Shown here: piece after piece, positions 5,384-6,781 of the stretch
Position numbering within the stretch: position 1 is the first letter of the stretch
Layout of the letters: the number at the start of each line of letters is the position of its first letter
Origin: Mycoplasmatota bacterium
Lineage (GTDB): Bacteria > Bacillota_I > Bacilli_A > RF39 > UBA660
Length of the DNA: 6,781 bases
Assembly: GCA_012510745.1 (NCBI GenBank)
Contig: JAAZHK010000107.1
Coordinates: forward strand, 1 to 6,781
Reading direction: 5' to 3'
Position numbers and translations under genes: made by a program
The notes under the pieces: model-generated
Seen by the model: the letters and a program-made list of their open reading frames with translations, nothing else
Database searches by the model: none
Told to the model about the DNA's origin: nothing

Positions 5384-6781
5384 TTATTTTATATAACTTC
5401 CATAGTTAGAGATAGTAACTGGATAAAAACCTGCTTGTTTAGCATCTTTTATAACATCATCATAAGATCGACTGTTCCATTGATCAACAGTACAATTATT
5501 ACTGGTAGTAAATTCTATTGGATTTATTAGAGATGATATTACTTCATTACCAGCATTATCTGTTGCTTTCATTATAAAATAAACTATTTCCTTTTCAGTC
5601 CAAAAATTATAATGTCCTTCTACTTCTTCTTTAAAAGATGGGCTTACTGTTCTTATAGCCCAGTCTCTAGCTTCAAGTTTTTGATATTTACATGATTGGA
5701 TTAGTGATTGACTAAGATCTTTATAACAGTGTTTTGAAGCATACAAATTTACTCCAGAAACATCATTAGCCTTGGTTTTTGGATCTACTACTAAATAAAT
5801 CATTGTACTACTTATATTATTATTTGCACTACTTTTAAAACAAGCATCTTTTATATAACGATAATATATAATAGGCGGTGTTTTATCTATATAAGGCTCT
5901 ATCACACTACATGTTCCTTTGTTACCCGCAGCATCATAAACTGACCATGTTACCGTAGATTTTCCCTCTGCTTTAACTGTCCAACTAGATTCAAATTGAT
6001 CAGTTACATTGTTAGTCTTTCCCTTTGTTGTTACACTTTTTACGTTATTACTACGACATCTACTTAATGAATCTGAACAAGTGGCTGATGTATAAACATT
6101 TTCATTAATCCAAGTTTTATTAGTATAATCTTTTCCATTTGAATCTATTTTTTTAGCTACTTTCGTACAAATTGGTGCGGTTTTATCTATATAATAAATG
6201 TTAGTTAAACATTCTTTTGTTTCACCAGCTGAGTTTTTAATCACTATTTTACCTTGGCGTTCTCCTTCAGCTATAAGATCTTTACTTGTTTCAGTCTTAT
6301 TTATTCCCCAATTTTCCCATCCTCCAGTTGAATTGTTAGTATACCATTCCCAAGAAGTATATGAATCATTATGTTGTAAATTTAGTGTAACTGTTTGATT
6401 AGTCCATTTCTCTTTTTCTTTGTTTGCTGTTATTATTGGACAAGTAAGTGGTTTTACTATTATTTTATATGCTTCATTATTAGTTTCTAAACTAATATTG
6501 TTTTTAGTATCAATAAACCTAAATTTTAATTTATAAACTCCACTTTCTAATTTAGAAATATCGAATTGTCCATTATTACACTTATTATTACTATTAATTG
6601 AACATGTTATATCTTTGTATTCACTCCAATTATTACTTCCTTCTTTTACATAACTTATTTGGTATTTTGATACCGTAAATTTTGGTGATGTTACATTATC
6701 TGGTAATATTCCATCTGGAGTTAAAGTTATTTTTATTGTATTTTGTACAGCCTTACCCCAATCAAAACCAACTGGAGTTAC
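5384..6781 (-). CDS. Ig-like repeat surface protein, C-terminal part only
   Basis: The reading frame is open from the right edge to the TAA at 5386-5384, 465 residues, so the N-terminus is outside the window. A GTG at 6244 is internal, since the coding pattern continues unbroken upstream. The fragment shows Ig-like extracellular modules: a first domain at about 1-110, a repeat at about 112-201, a second at about 202-301, and a final divergent one to about 430. Two repeats end in YIDKT(A/P)P exactly 100 residues apart, and VYDAAGN and KATDNAGN match the strand typical of bacterial Ig-like and HYR-like domains. Such proteins usually sit on the cell surface and act in adhesion. Unusually for a low-GC Gram-positive, there are 12 cysteines, apparently one pair bounding each repeat. 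The C-terminus (to GSYIK) has no LPxTG motif, membrane helix or charged tail, so attachment must come from the missing part, or the protein is released. Confidence 0.88.
   Translation of the reverse strand, partial: VTPVGFDWGKAVQNTIKITLTPDGILPDNVTSPKFTVSKYQISYVKEGSNNWSEYKDITCSINSNNKCNNGQFDISKLESGVYKLKFRFIDTKNNISLETNNEAYKIIVKPLTCPIITANKEKEKWTNQTVTLNLQHNDSYTSWEWYTNNSTGGWENWGINKTETSKDLIAEGERQGKIVIKNSAGETKECLTNIYYIDKTAPICTKVAKKIDSNGKDYTNKTWINENVYTSATCSDSLSRCRSNNVKSVTTKGKTNNVTDQFESSWTVKAEGKSTVTWSVYDAAGNKGTCSVIEPYIDKTPPIIYYRYIKDACFKSSANNNISSTMIYLVVDPKTKANDVSGVNLYASKHCYKDLSQSLIQSCKYQKLEARDWAIRTVSPSFKEEVEGHYNFWTEKEIVYFIMKATDNAGNEVISSLINPIEFTTSNNCTVDQWNSRSYDDVIKDAKQAGFYPVTISNYGSYIK
5881..6194 (-). repeat. 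Ig-like module bounded by 300-bp-spaced direct repeats
   Basis: The 14-bp sequence TTTTATCTATATAA occurs at 5881-5894 and again at 6181-6194, exactly 300 bp (100 codons) apart. Both copies encode YIDK at the end of an Ig-like module. DNA outside this core has diverged, which suggests an old domain duplication kept by selection on the motif. Confidence 0.7.

Noticed and set aside
6242..6244. GTG as the start of a 286-residue protein
   Set aside because: The same frame continues open to the right edge with Ig-like coding content (Trp/Gly/Asn-rich, cysteine-bounded repeat), and no Shine-Dalgarno site precedes the GTG.
6198..6398. Plus-strand open frame of 66 codons
   Set aside because: It is antisense to the Ig-like gene, whose frame is continuous here with clear domain motifs on both sides.

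Overview
The window is AT-rich, low-GC bacterial DNA with standard-code genes: tryptophan is TGG where I read it, stops are TAA or TAG, and no in-frame TGA is needed. Shine-Dalgarno sites of the AGGAG/GGAGG type, T-tailed hairpin terminators and the lepA-hemW pair all point to the Firmicutes (Bacilli or a gut-dwelling relative). I cannot name a species.

Layout, left to right. On the minus strand, hemW (only its first 88 codons are in the window) overlaps the end of lepA by 8 bp, so the two form a lepA-hemW operon. Upstream of lepA is a terminator hairpin that also seems to carry the -35 element of the lepA promoter. Next is a minus-strand gene for a membrane-anchored or secreted protein of 308 residues that I do not recognise. 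A 160-bp divergent intergenic region follows. It holds a perfect 18-bp palindrome that overlaps a consensus -35 of the plus-strand gene. That plus-strand gene encodes a 201-residue protein: a cytoplasmic zinc ribbon, one membrane helix and an outer domain. It ends at a strong, probably bidirectional terminator. Convergent with it is hisS (histidyl-tRNA synthetase, minus strand), which has its own terminator and an unusual cysteine-rich C-terminal tail. Upstream of hisS, after another hairpin, lies the C-terminal part of a large Ig-like repeat surface protein (minus strand) that runs off the right edge.

The conserved genes (lepA, hemW, hisS) serve translation and heme/radical-SAM housekeeping. 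The other three are cell-envelope proteins without a recognised partner. I find no mobile element, CRISPR array, tRNA, rRNA or riboswitch. No convincing new multi-gene system is visible; the best leads are the HisRS tail, the palindromic operator-like site, and the cysteine-rich Ig-like protein.
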